From an uncultured Cloacibacillus sp. (GTDB lineage: Bacteria; Synergistota; Synergistia; Synergistales; Synergistaceae): 23,768 nucleotides of DNA. Location of the stretch: NCBI GenBank assembly GCA_900545755.1, contig URAG01000034.1, positions 1-23,768 of the forward strand. The letters are read 5' to 3'. Positions 14,520 to 21,784 of the stretch are shown one piece after another. How positions within the stretch are numbered: position 1 is the first letter of the stretch; each line of letters opens with the position of its first letter. The translations under genes were made by a program, and so were the position numbers. Under the pieces are notes generated by a model, which worked only from the letters and a program-made list of their open reading frames with translations, searched no databases and was not told where the DNA came from.

Positions 14520-14903
14520 TTATTTCCCTTTCTTCTTGTTCTGTTTGTCATTTTTATAATGCCATTTGCAACCTTCTATCAATAAAACACTTTCTCCTAT
14601 TGCATTATGTACGAGCCTATATCTCAATCTATCCCCTTTTGTAATACGCCTACTAAAAAAATCAACGAATCCTTCGTATTTATCTATGTGTTCAGGCTTT
14701 CCGATGCCCACCATTAAACCGTTTTCCCATGTGTCACGTATAAGCCGCACAACTTTTTCATAATCGGATTGAGAAATAGAACAATATTCATCAATCGCTG
14801 TTTGTGTGAATCTCAAATGCTTGAAATGTGTTGACGGCGTATCTTTTGTTACTGGAGGCACAAAATCTCTTAATTTTTTAGCAACGATTGCGTTTAGAAA
14901 CAT
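14520..14903 (-). CDS. YoeB/Txe-family mRNA interferase toxin
   Basis: The C-terminal 90 or so residues align by eye with YoeB: 'LRFTQTAIDEYCSISQSDYEK', 'GIGKPEHI', 'FFSRRITKGDRLRYRLV' and a final 'CKWHY'. Glu of GKPE, Arg of RLRY and His of WHY correspond to the catalytic Glu46, Arg65 and His83 of E. coli YoeB. At 127 residues it is longer than YoeB (84), with an N-terminal extension of about 28 residues and a basic lysine-rich tail. YoeB cuts mRNA at the ribosomal A site. The ATG at 14903 lies inside the end of the upstream gene (10-base overlap), typical of toxin-antitoxin pairs. The ribosome binding site is weak, as expected for a coupled toxin. Confidence 0.85.
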   Translation of the reverse strand: MFLNAIVAKKLRDFVPPVTKDTPSTHFKHLRFTQTAIDEYCSISQSDYEKVVRLIRDTWENGLMVGIGKPEHIDKYEGFVDFFSRRITKGDRLRYRLVHNAIGESVLLIEGCKWHYKNDKQNKKKGK

Positions 14904-15121
14904 TCAATATACCGCCCATTTCTGTAATCATCTTGTGACCTCTTTACGCTTATAACATCTTCTATTCCAGCAAATTCATGTTTTTGGGGATGATTCTTTA
15001 AAACATCTTTAGCCCAATCAATTTCAGCCTGTGTAGCCGTAAATCCACTGGCTAGAATGACTTTTTTCTCTTCTTTCAAGATTTTCTCTATATCAGACGG
15101 GCTGTATTCTTTACTTGTCAT
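14894..15121 (-). CDS. Putative antitoxin of the YoeB-like toxin
   Basis: This is a 75-residue acidic/basic mixed protein from ATG 15121, with AAGGAG 9 bases upstream; TTG 15130 is also in frame but overlaps that site. It overlaps the toxin gene by 10 bases and precedes it, the usual antitoxin position. I do not recognise it as Phd/YefM, the normal partner of YoeB. It begins 'MTSKEYSPSDIEKILKEEKK' and ends 'KRSQDDYRNGRYIECF', a segment that could wrap the toxin. The assignment rests on position and size, not on sequence similarity. Confidence 0.7.
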   Translation of the reverse strand: MTSKEYSPSDIEKILKEEKKVILASGFTATQAEIDWAKDVLKNHPQKHEFAGIEDVISVKRSQDDYRNGRYIECF

Positions 15122-15134
15122 TATTAACAACTCC

Positions 15135-15162
15135 TTAATTCAATTATTTAATTCACAATTAA
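15135..15162 (-). promoter_or_regulatory. Tandem palindromes upstream of the putative antitoxin
   Basis: TTAATT-CAC-AATTAA (15148-15162) and TAATT-C-AATTA (15136-15146) are palindromes lying 15-41 bases upstream of the antitoxin start. They could be the operator for autoregulation, but the region is so AT-rich that chance palindromes are common. Confidence 0.35.
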
Positions 15163-15196
15163 ATTTATTTTTTTTATTTTTTTAAATTCCACCTAT

Positions 15197-16198
15197 TTAA
15201 GCCGCTTTATATCCAAGCAGTTCGTTCAGCCTATCATTAGCCGCAATAAGGTCTTTTTCAAAGAAGTGAGTTCCAATCATAACTTTATATCTTGTATAAA
15301 TGCCGAACATTTTCATAATAAGGGCTTCAATTCTGTCTATTACAGCATTTCCGGCATTGCCCTCATTAAAGGCAAATGCAACTTCATCAACATATTTCTG
15401 CAAATGCTTCCGAGAAACAGAACGATAAGTGCCTTTGATTCGGGATTTTAAATTGTTCCAAAAGCTCTCAATAGTGTTGGTATGAACGTCACCGTCAACA
15501 TATTTACCCGCACTATGATTGACTTTTCCGTGTTCATAACCTAAATCCTTTAATTTGTCATAAGCCGTAAACTCATCCGTGTAAATGATAGAATCGGCGG
15601 ATACATGCTCATTGAAAAGCCCGAATAAAGTCTCAGACTTAGTGTTATCAACAACTTTAGCAATGACATGTCCGTTTCTTGCAATCATGCCGAAAACGGG
15701 GATTTTTCCAGCCGCACCACGCCCCGCATGAGCCTTTTTATCCACATGTTTATTCTTTTCCTTGCCGCCGATATAAGTCTCATCAGCTTCAATAATACCT
15801 TTAAGCAATTTATCTCCGTTACCGGCCGCCATACGGATTCTCTGCAACAAATACCACGCCGATTTTTGAGTAATCTCAATATTTTCAGCCAATTCACGAG
15901 ATGAAATGCCGTTCCTGCAAGTAACGAATTGATAAATGGCGTAAATCCATTTATGCAAAGGTATTCGTGAACATTCCATTATTGTTTCAGTGCGAACAGA
16001 AAATTCCTTGTGACAATCGTTGCACCAATAATTTCCTTCACGTTTACCTTTGCGGCCTGTAACGTGGTCAGAGCCGCAAAAAGGACACATGACATGACCG
16101 TTCCAACGAATATGTTCAATAAATTTACGGGCGGAGTTGCCGTCTGGAAACATTTTAACGAGGCGAAGAAAACTGACTTTTTCAAAACTGTGTTCCAT
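15197..16198 (-). CDS. IS1595-family (ISXO2-like) transposase
   Basis: The 333-residue protein starts at ATG 16198 with AAAGGAG about 10 bases upstream. A zinc ribbon has ligands C38, C41, C59 and C62 ('CPFCGSDHV...YWCNDC'). A helix-turn-helix-like region follows ('GISSRELAENIEITQKSAWYLLQRI'). The catalytic part has D139 in 'IIEADETYIGG', D208 in 'IIYTDEFTAYD' and 'HTNTIESFWNNLK' with N241/E244 and K251. This order is that of IS1595-family enzymes. The protein appears complete. It would act on the 37-bp ends of the element; its reading direction is away from the right end. Confidence 0.93.
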   Translation of the reverse strand: MEHSFEKVSFLRLVKMFPDGNSARKFIEHIRWNGHVMCPFCGSDHVTGRKGKREGNYWCNDCHKEFSVRTETIMECSRIPLHKWIYAIYQFVTCRNGISSRELAENIEITQKSAWYLLQRIRMAAGNGDKLLKGIIEADETYIGGKEKNKHVDKKAHAGRGAAGKIPVFGMIARNGHVIAKVVDNTKSETLFGLFNEHVSADSIIYTDEFTAYDKLKDLGYEHGKVNHSAGKYVDGDVHTNTIESFWNNLKSRIKGTYRSVSRKHLQKYVDEVAFAFNEGNAGNAVIDRIEALIMKMFGIYTRYKVMIGTHFFEKDLIAANDRLNELLGYKAA

Positions 16199-16235
16199 AA
16201 ACAAGCAACTCCTTTCAATCTCATCCAACAATAAT

Positions 16236-16264
16236 ATATTAACATAAAATCATTAAATTGTCAA
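16236..16264 (-). promoter_or_regulatory. Promoter of the transposase gene
   Basis: On the minus strand a perfect TTGACA (16264-16259) and TAATAT (16241-16236) are 17 bases apart, about 40 bases upstream of the transposase start. Confidence 0.7.
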
Positions 16265-16351
16265 TATTATTACGAATATTGGCCCTATTCTGTATTATTA
16301 ACTGTAAATTCAAGAATTAAGAGGAAATTAAATATAAGAACATATAAATAG

Positions 16352-16376
16352 CGGCAAGTCTTTTATAGACTTGCCG
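16352..16376. other. Perfect 10-bp hairpin near the right end of the element
   Basis: CGGCAAGTCT (16352-16361) and AGACTTGCCG (16367-16376) flank TTTAT. There is no T run on either strand. It lies between the transposase promoter and the right inverted repeat. Confidence 0.75.
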
Positions 16377-16420
16377 ATTGAATGGAAAATAATATAAATA
16401 CGAATTGAGTGGATATAAAA

Positions 16421-16457
16421 TTTAATAATTTTTTCGGGAATATGTATATAAATCCCA
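16421..16457 (-). repeat. Right terminal inverted repeat
   Basis: This is the exact 37-base reverse complement of 13523-13559, ending AAATCCCA at the outer edge. Confidence 0.93.
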
Positions 16458-16630
16458 AAAAATTTGATACGGCGGCACGCATCCTTGCTTCATCTTGCAT
16501 CTGGCTGATTAGCGCCGGAAATGCCGCAGGCCAGCGCGCTTTATCTGCAAAAGCCCAGTACTTCCTTTACACGCTGAAAAATGGAAGGCATGGCATAGTT
16601 TTGTTACATAGAGAAAAACTTTGATATTAT

Positions 16631-17368
16631 CTACGCCTTTATGCCTGTCTGCCATTCCTTCGGCCACGCCGTTACGAACTGCTGGATTTTCTGATCGGCT
16701 GGAAGCACGCAGTAGTCGCGCCAAGTATCGAAGAATTCCTCCGCGTTTTCGACCGCGTAGCCGTCGTGGCAGTGGTCGCGTGTGTCGGAGCTGTCCATGA
16801 ATATCAGCACGTCGTCTGAGACGGCCTCCGTACCCATCGTGTCGTAGCCGATGAGCACGCGCCAATGCGCACACATGCAGATGTTCTCGACCATTATCGG
16901 TATTCCGGCGCGCAGTTTTTCGACAGCGTAGTCTCGGAAGCGCGCGGGGCTGTCGAATATAACTGAGTTGCGCACGGGCGCGTATAAGCTAGACTCGACG
17001 TTCCAGCCTATGCTTTCAAAGAAGCGGCATATCCCCGACGTCGGCGTGCCGCCCTCCCCGCGCTCGTTCAGCTTCGTGAGGGTGCCGCAAAGTTTGACGA
17101 GCGTGTCTTCGTCATAGTGCGTCACGCCAAAGTGCCAGAGTATCGTCAGCACGGAGCTCGGGCCACAGCTGTAGCCCTTCGTCTGCTGGTAGGTCGGGTA
17201 TTCGCTGAGTATCGTCAGCCCCCTGTCGTTGCTGCGCATAGAGTAAAAATCAGGAGCGGCGAAGTATGGCGACGGCGAGTAAGAAGAAAGCGGCCCTATC
17301 GCGGCCGCGCTCTCAGGGTCTATTTCTATCCATTCCGGCATCGGAATGCGTCTCGGTCTGTTTTTCAT
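16631..17368 (-). CDS. C39-like papain-fold peptidase
   Basis: The 245-residue protein carries 'QQTKGYSCGPSSVLTILWHFG', with the oxyanion Gln and nucleophile Cys arrangement of peptidase C39-like proteins. Further on are 'CAHWRVLIGYD' (catalytic His) and 'DDVLIFMDSSDTRDH' (candidate Asp). There is no signal peptide or ABC-transporter part, so it is not a bacteriocin-processing exporter. Substrate unknown. The ATG abuts the TAA of the preceding gene, so it is the last gene of the six-gene operon. No clear terminator follows before the mobile element at 16457. Confidence 0.75.
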   Translation of the reverse strand: MKNRPRRIPMPEWIEIDPESAAAIGPLSSYSPSPYFAAPDFYSMRSNDRGLTILSEYPTYQQTKGYSCGPSSVLTILWHFGVTHYDEDTLVKLCGTLTKLNERGEGGTPTSGICRFFESIGWNVESSLYAPVRNSVIFDSPARFRDYAVEKLRAGIPIMVENICMCAHWRVLIGYDTMGTEAVSDDVLIFMDSSDTRDHCHDGYAVENAEEFFDTWRDYCVLPADQKIQQFVTAWPKEWQTGIKA

Positions 17369-17980
17369 TTAATCAGCTATTGCGCTTAACCTCCTCTTAT
17401 CATCGCGTTCCTGAAGGAGCGCCAGCGCGACGCTTAGTATGTGCGCGTTGTCGACCCACAAGAACGAAGCGCTGGCTATGGGGCGTTCCGGCGAATCCGC
17501 TTTCGTAAAAACGAGGTTGCCGTTCACTATCCCCCATTTGAGCTTCGCCCATTCAAAGAACTCGGCGCGTCCGGCTTTGAATATTCCCTTCGGTCTGACG
17601 GTCAGCCCCCCGTCCGATATGCTGAAGCCGCCGAAGACGTAGCTGCCGCCCTTTCTGAGTCCGTCAAGCATTTCTGCCATGAGACGGCGTCCAGCGGCGC
17701 GCCAGAAACGCTGCGTGAGGTGTTCGTAAAAATCCTTCTGCTTCGTCTTTATCGTGAATTCCCGCGTCGCGGTACCGAAAGTGGCAAGGTAGAGGAATTT
17801 CGGAAAGATGCCGCCGCGTTTCTGATCGACGCCCCAGCGCAGCCGCGTTATCGTGTTAAGCGGGAAGAGCTCGCCGCAGAACAAAAAGCCGGCGGGGGTT
17901 ATGTCGAGGCTCTTTTTGAACGGCCACGCCCCAAAGGTGCAGTGAAAATCTATTTCGTCATGCCAGCTGCTTTTTTCCAC
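17369..17980 (-). CDS. Conserved-looking protein of unknown function
   Basis: This 203-residue soluble protein has no signal peptide or membrane segment. The N-terminal half, with 'GFLFCGELFPLNTITRLRWGV' and 'REFTIKTKQKDFYEHLTQRFW', looks like a beta-rich fold with a final helix, reminiscent of bacterial PH-like domains. The second half ('GGSYVFGGFSISDGGLTVRP', 'FFEWAKLKWGIVNGNLVF') looks like a second copy of a similar fold. I cannot assign a family. It lies between the prepilin-like gene (3-base gap) and the C39-like peptidase (abutting), so all three are probably translated together. Confidence 0.7.
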   Translation of the reverse strand: MEKSSWHDEIDFHCTFGAWPFKKSLDITPAGFLFCGELFPLNTITRLRWGVDQKRGGIFPKFLYLATFGTATREFTIKTKQKDFYEHLTQRFWRAAGRRLMAEMLDGLRKGGSYVFGGFSISDGGLTVRPKGIFKAGRAEFFEWAKLKWGIVNGNLVFTKADSPERPIASASFLWVDNAHILSVALALLQERDDKRRLSAIAD

Positions 17981-17983
17981 GCC

Positions 17984-18451
17984 TTATTGCTCCTCCAAAG
18001 TTTCCCTTACGCTTACGTAACCGGTTCCCGATACCGTCAGGACGACAGCGGCGTCGTAATCCCGGCGCGACCTTATTATAAACGATGCGGCGGGAGTGAG
18101 CGTAAACCATTCTCCGTCGAATGCGTGTGTATGGGGCAAACTGTCGCGCTTTATCATAGCGCGGCTCGCGGAGTAGGTCTCTGTATCGAGGTCGCGCGGG
18201 CCGCCGAACCATTGCAACGTAAAGCCAAGCTCTTGCGTCGTTTCGTCTTCATCGATCTCCAGCCGGAAATCCGCGCCTTCGCGCGCCGCCTGCGCCATGC
18301 GCGAGGAAAGCCACGCGCGCAGATCCTCCGCCTCTTCCCGCACGACAAGCCTTTCGTCGCGGCCGCGGAATGTCAGCGCAGCCGCGCCAGCGAGGACGCA
18401 GAGCGCAAGCGCCGCGCAGAGCAGCTCTACGAGCGAGAAGCCGCGCCGCAC
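17984..18451 (-). CDS. Prepilin-like protein (type IV pilin/pseudopilin N terminus)
   Basis: The 155-residue protein starts 'MRRGFSLVELLCAALALCVLAG', a class III prepilin leader with cleavage expected after Gly4, Phe at +1 and Glu at +5 of the mature form. A hydrophobic helix follows. The rest is a GspH/FimT-sized globular part ('AEDLRAWLSSRMAQAAREG'). It would be inserted in the membrane and processed by a prepilin peptidase, which is not encoded here. It is a lone pseudopilin gene, without secretion or pilus machinery nearby. It starts 1 base after the thioesterase stop. Confidence 0.8.
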   Translation of the reverse strand: MRRGFSLVELLCAALALCVLAGAAALTFRGRDERLVVREEAEDLRAWLSSRMAQAAREGADFRLEIDEDETTQELGFTLQWFGGPRDLDTETYSASRAMIKRDSLPHTHAFDGEWFTLTPAASFIIRSRRDYDAAVVLTVSGTGYVSVRETLEEQ

Positions 18452-18452
18452 G

Positions 18453-18878
18453 CTACGCCGTCTCGCCTTCGAGCGACTTAACCCAAAGATAGAACGGATG
18501 CTCCTTTTTATAGAGTTTGCCTGACGGATCGGTGCATCCGTGCTTCGTCCAGCCCTCCGCCAAAAGTCTGCCGCCGTCTGCGAGCGTCACGCGGTATTCA
18601 AATTTCACGCTGTGGCACTTAACCTCAGTTATACGCGCCCAAAGCTCTATCCTGTCGTCGTAATGCGCAGGGCTCTTGTAGCGGCAGTAGGCCTCGACGA
18701 CGGGGAGCATCAGCCCGTGCGCCTCCCATTCGGTATATGGCCGCCCCCACTTGCGGCAAAGCTCCGTACGCGCTATCTCGAACCAGTCGAGGTAGTTCGC
18801 GTTGTAGACTATTTTCATCTGGTCGGTCTCGCTGTAGCGGACCCGTATCGTCGTCGTAAGAGTGTATTCGCCGTTCAC
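18453..18878 (-). CDS. Hotdog-fold acyl-CoA thioesterase (YbgC/4HBT family)
   Basis: The 141-residue protein shows the family signature 'RVRYSETDQMKIVYNANYLDWFEIARTELCR', with the candidate catalytic Asp in SETD. The central helix is followed by beta strands 'HYDDRIELWARITEV' and 'VKFEYRV'. These enzymes hydrolyse acyl-CoA thioesters, often as tetramers; the substrate cannot be read from the sequence. The start ATG 18878 has AAAGGGG a few bases upstream. It lies 15 bases after the TetM-like gene. Confidence 0.88.
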   Translation of the reverse strand: MNGEYTLTTTIRVRYSETDQMKIVYNANYLDWFEIARTELCRKWGRPYTEWEAHGLMLPVVEAYCRYKSPAHYDDRIELWARITEVKCHSVKFEYRVTLADGGRLLAEGWTKHGCTDPSGKLYKKEHPFYLWVKSLEGETA

Positions 18879-18893
18879 GGCTTCGTCCCCTTT

Positions 18894-20810
18894 CTAAGCG
18901 CCGAGCGCGCCGCGTTTGTAGAGAATATATTTCGCCCTGTCGAGCGGAGACACCCCGCGGTAAGGCACTTCGCGTCCCTCGCCTGGCGGGCATGGCTCGT
19001 AGCCGGCGGGCGCCGCCGAGAATGTTCCGCGCCCGCCCGTCAGCGAGGCGAGACGCGCCGGAAAGTACATGCTCGTCGCGAGCGGCAGGCGGCCCCTCAT
19101 CGTGAACATTCCTTTGCGCACGACGGGGCTGTCGAAGATCGCGCGCATCGAGATCAGCTCGCCCATCAGCTTTCCGCCGGATTCCTCCGGATAAGTCAGC
19201 TTGAAGTCGAGCACCGGTTCGAGCAGCTCCGTGCCGCTATTCACAAGTCCGTCCATAATCCCCATCGGCGTTGCGAGAACGAAGTCGAGCGGGTGCGTGT
19301 GGACGGTGTGGTGCTCGCCGTCTATGAGCGTTATTTTAAGGTCAGTGACCTCCCAGCCGCGCGGCCCCTGGCGCAGCGCCTCAGGCAGCGTCTGGCGCAC
19401 CTGCGCCTGGTATCGGCGAAATATTTTATCGTCCGGGACGACGCTCTCAAAAATAACGCCCGAACCGGACGGCAGCGGCTCTATCTCGAATAGCATTACG
19501 GCCCAGCAGGGTTTGGGCATCGTGTATTCGACGAAACCGCGGGCGCGCTTTACCGGGCGCTCTTTGTAAATCACCATCGGATCGCCGGCGCGCGCCTCAA
19601 CGCCGTAACGTTCGCGCAGAGCGAGCAACAACGTCTCGACGCGCATAAGCCCAGTCACGCGCACGAGCAGCTCGCGCACGTCCTTCTCCCATATCACGTC
19701 GAGCAGCGGGTCCTCAGCGGAAAGTTCTTCTAGCGCGGCGACGAGCGCGGGATAGGCCGCCTCAGAGGGCGGCGTCAGCCTGACGCGCAGCAGCGGCGCG
19801 GACATCCCGGCGGGCGGCGGCACCCGTGACGTGTCGCCGAAGGCGTCGCCGCAGATTATGCGCGGGACGCCGCAAAGCGCCCCTACCTCCCCGGCATGAA
19901 GCACGCCAGTGTCACGCTCCTTCGCGCCCTGCACCTCGCGTATCTGCGTCACCTTGCCCTCGGCTCCAGAGGGCGAAAATTTCAGAGCGTCGCGGTTTTT
20001 AAGCTCGCCGGAGAACAGCCGCACGTGGGCGACGCGGCCGAGCGAGGGGCTGTGCTCGACCTTGAAGACGACGCCGGAGAGCGGTTCTCCCTCTTCCGGC
20101 GCGCGCGGCGCGAGCGCGGCGAGCAGGTCGAGCAGCTCCGTTACGCCATCGCCTTTGAGCGCCGCGCCCGTTACGTATGGAATCAGCCTTTCGGAATAAA
20201 AGCATTCGAGCAGCAGCGAGGCGAGCTCTTCGTCCGCAAAGCCATCCGCGCCCGCGTCGAGATATTTTTCGAGCGCCGCGTCGTCGTGCTCGGCAAGCGT
20301 TTCCGCAAGCGCTTCGCGGTCGTTCAGCGGCACGCGCGCGGGCCTGCGCCCCGTCAGCTCCTCCAGCTCTCCGAGCACTGAACTTACGTCAGCACCCTCG
20401 CGGTCGGTCTTGTTTATGAAAAAGAGAGCCGGTGTCCCCATTTTGCGCAGCGCGCGCCAGATTACCTCCGTCTGCGCCTGCACGCCCTCGACCGCGGAGA
20501 CGGCGACTGCGGCGAAGTCCATGGCGCGCGCCGCACGCTCCGTCTCGCCGGAAAAATCGCTGTGGCCCGGCGTGTCGATGACGTAAATTTTCTCGCCGTT
20601 CCACGAAAGGAAAGCCGAAGCCGCGCGCACGGATATTCCGCGCCGCCGCTCGAACTCCGTGAAATCAGTGTGGGCCGAGCCGTCGTCCACGCGGCCCAGC
20701 GAGCGCACCGCCCCGGCGCGGAAAAGCATCTGCTCCGTCAGAGTCGTCTTGCCCGCGTCTACGTGAGCGAGAACACCTATAGTCAGAGGGCGGCGCGGAA
20801 TTTTACCCAA
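18894..20810 (-). CDS. TetM-like translational GTPase
   Basis: The 638-residue length equals that of ribosomal protection proteins (about 640) rather than EF-G (about 690). G-domain motifs are 'AHVDAGKT' (15-22), 'DTPGHSDF' and 'NKTD'. The C terminus 'SPLDRAKYILYKRG' resembles the end of TetM. The domain IV tip reads 'HHTVHTHPLDF', which differs from TetM's 'YYSPVSTPADF', so drug release may not be its job. It may be a housekeeping TetM-like factor. The start is TTG 20810, overlapping the end of the upstream gene by 8 bases, with AAGG about 10 bases upstream; no ATG is available near the N terminus. Confidence 0.85.
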   Translation of the reverse strand: MGKIPRRPLTIGVLAHVDAGKTTLTEQMLFRAGAVRSLGRVDDGSAHTDFTEFERRRGISVRAASAFLSWNGEKIYVIDTPGHSDFSGETERAARAMDFAAVAVSAVEGVQAQTEVIWRALRKMGTPALFFINKTDREGADVSSVLGELEELTGRRPARVPLNDREALAETLAEHDDAALEKYLDAGADGFADEELASLLLECFYSERLIPYVTGAALKGDGVTELLDLLAALAPRAPEEGEPLSGVVFKVEHSPSLGRVAHVRLFSGELKNRDALKFSPSGAEGKVTQIREVQGAKERDTGVLHAGEVGALCGVPRIICGDAFGDTSRVPPPAGMSAPLLRVRLTPPSEAAYPALVAALEELSAEDPLLDVIWEKDVRELLVRVTGLMRVETLLLALRERYGVEARAGDPMVIYKERPVKRARGFVEYTMPKPCWAVMLFEIEPLPSGSGVIFESVVPDDKIFRRYQAQVRQTLPEALRQGPRGWEVTDLKITLIDGEHHTVHTHPLDFVLATPMGIMDGLVNSGTELLEPVLDFKLTYPEESGGKLMGELISMRAIFDSPVVRKGMFTMRGRLPLATSMYFPARLASLTGGRGTFSAAPAGYEPCPPGEGREVPYRGVSPLDRAKYILYKRGALGA

Positions 20811-21627
20811 TCCAGTTTACCTTGACTTCCTTGCGCGGCGCGAACTGGCGCGTAGGCTTCACCGCCGCCCAGCCCATCATCTGCGCGCCGCAGACGTGCT
20901 CGTCCTCGCCGATTCCGAGGTATTCGCGCAACCCCTTGAAGCTGCGTATCGCAGTCGTCAGATAGCCGCCCCAGCAGCAGCCTATGCCCATCGCGTGAGC
21001 CGCGAGCTCGAGGTAGGTCAGCGCTATCGCGCCGTCCTCGGGCCAGCCGTATTCCGCCGGCGTGACGGCTATCGCTACGTGCGGCGCGCCGCGCAGCAAC
21101 CGGTCGTCGCCCTCCTTCGCCTTCGCAATCATGCCTGCGCCGAGCAGAGCCGCGCGGCTCGTCGGATTTTTGAAAATCTCCTCGCGGAACCAGCAGAGTA
21201 TTAGGTTCGTCACCTCTTTCGTCTTCGCTGGGTCGAGCGTCACGATCCAACGCACGTTCTGGCTGTTGACAGCAGTCGGGGCCTGGCGCACGGCGTTGAA
21301 CAACCTCTCGAATGTCTCGCGCGGTATAGTCTCGTCCTTAAACATGCGCACGCTGCGGCGCGACATGATGAGGTTCAGCGCTTCCTCCTCCGACGGCAGC
21401 TTCAAGTCCGCCGCGCGCGTAAGCTGCGGGCCCTTCAGGAACGACAGCTCGTCTGCGCACGACGGGCAGTTCAGCACGCACTGCCCGCAGCCGATGCAAC
21501 GCCCAGCGCGCTTTTCTGCGACCTCCGGAAAGCCCAGCTCGCCCCACTGCACGATGCCCGCGGGGCAAGCCTTTATGCAGACGCCGCATTTCACGCATTT
21601 TTCAGTATTTACGGTAAACAGGTTCAC
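20803..21627 (-). CDS. Ferredoxin-nitroreductase fusion protein
   Basis: The 274-residue protein starts at GTG 21627, chosen because GGAGGG lies 6 bases upstream; the longer frame to 21867 lacks a site and reads poorly. Residues about 8-60 form a two-cluster [4Fe-4S] ferredoxin ('CVKCGVCIKACP', 'CIGCGQCVLNCP'). The remainder is an FMN nitroreductase domain ('SRRSVRMFKDETIP', 'QAPTAVNSQNVRWIV', 'AHAMGIGCCWGGYL'). Such fusions are common in strict anaerobes and transfer electrons from ferredoxin-type clusters to FMN; the physiological acceptor is unknown. It heads the six-gene minus-strand operon. Confidence 0.9.
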   Translation of the reverse strand: MNLFTVNTEKCVKCGVCIKACPAGIVQWGELGFPEVAEKRAGRCIGCGQCVLNCPSCADELSFLKGPQLTRAADLKLPSEEEALNLIMSRRSVRMFKDETIPRETFERLFNAVRQAPTAVNSQNVRWIVTLDPAKTKEVTNLILCWFREEIFKNPTSRAALLGAGMIAKAKEGDDRLLRGAPHVAIAVTPAEYGWPEDGAIALTYLELAAHAMGIGCCWGGYLTTAIRSFKGLREYLGIGEDEHVCGAQMMGWAAVKPTRQFAPRKEVKVNWIG

Positions 21628-21734
21628 GTCAATCCCTCCGTATAAAATCCGCATTCCCGACATAATTTTAGCACCGGCGGCGGCGTGACGCGCGAAAGAC
21701 GGCCGCTCCACACACGAATCACACAAATTTGGGC

Positions 21735-21740
21735 TATAAT
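21735..21740 (+). promoter_or_regulatory. -10 element upstream of the serpin gene
   Basis: A perfect TATAAT lies 44 bases before the serpin ATG. The hexamer 17 bases upstream is a poor match to TTGACA. Confidence 0.5.
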
Positions 21741-21784
21741 CATGTGCCAGAACGGCCCGAGGGCCGAACAACGGAGGTAATGAA

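Larger units (their letters stand above)
13523..16457. mobile_element. IS1595-family element carrying two toxin-antitoxin modules
   Basis: The element spans 2935 bp and is bounded by perfect 37-bp inverted repeats. It is clearly more AT-rich than both flanks. From left to right it holds a type III toxin-antitoxin locus (+), a type II YoeB-like module (-) and an IS1595-family transposase (-). The flanks (AAAAAATAT before, AAAAAATTT after) resemble each other, but I see no exact 8-bp target duplication. It sits between the grdA terminator and the 3' end of the C39-like peptidase operon and interrupts no recognisable gene. Element boundaries are seen directly; that the whole unit moves together is inferred. 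Confidence 0.85.

Noticed and set aside
16409..16624. A 71-residue open frame across the right end of the element
   Set aside because: It crosses from the inverted repeat into flanking DNA, has no ribosome binding site and has no recognisable features.
18540..19493. A 317-residue open frame on the plus strand
   Set aside because: It is antisense to the thioesterase and TetM-like genes, Arg/His/Ala-rich and without a ribosome binding site.
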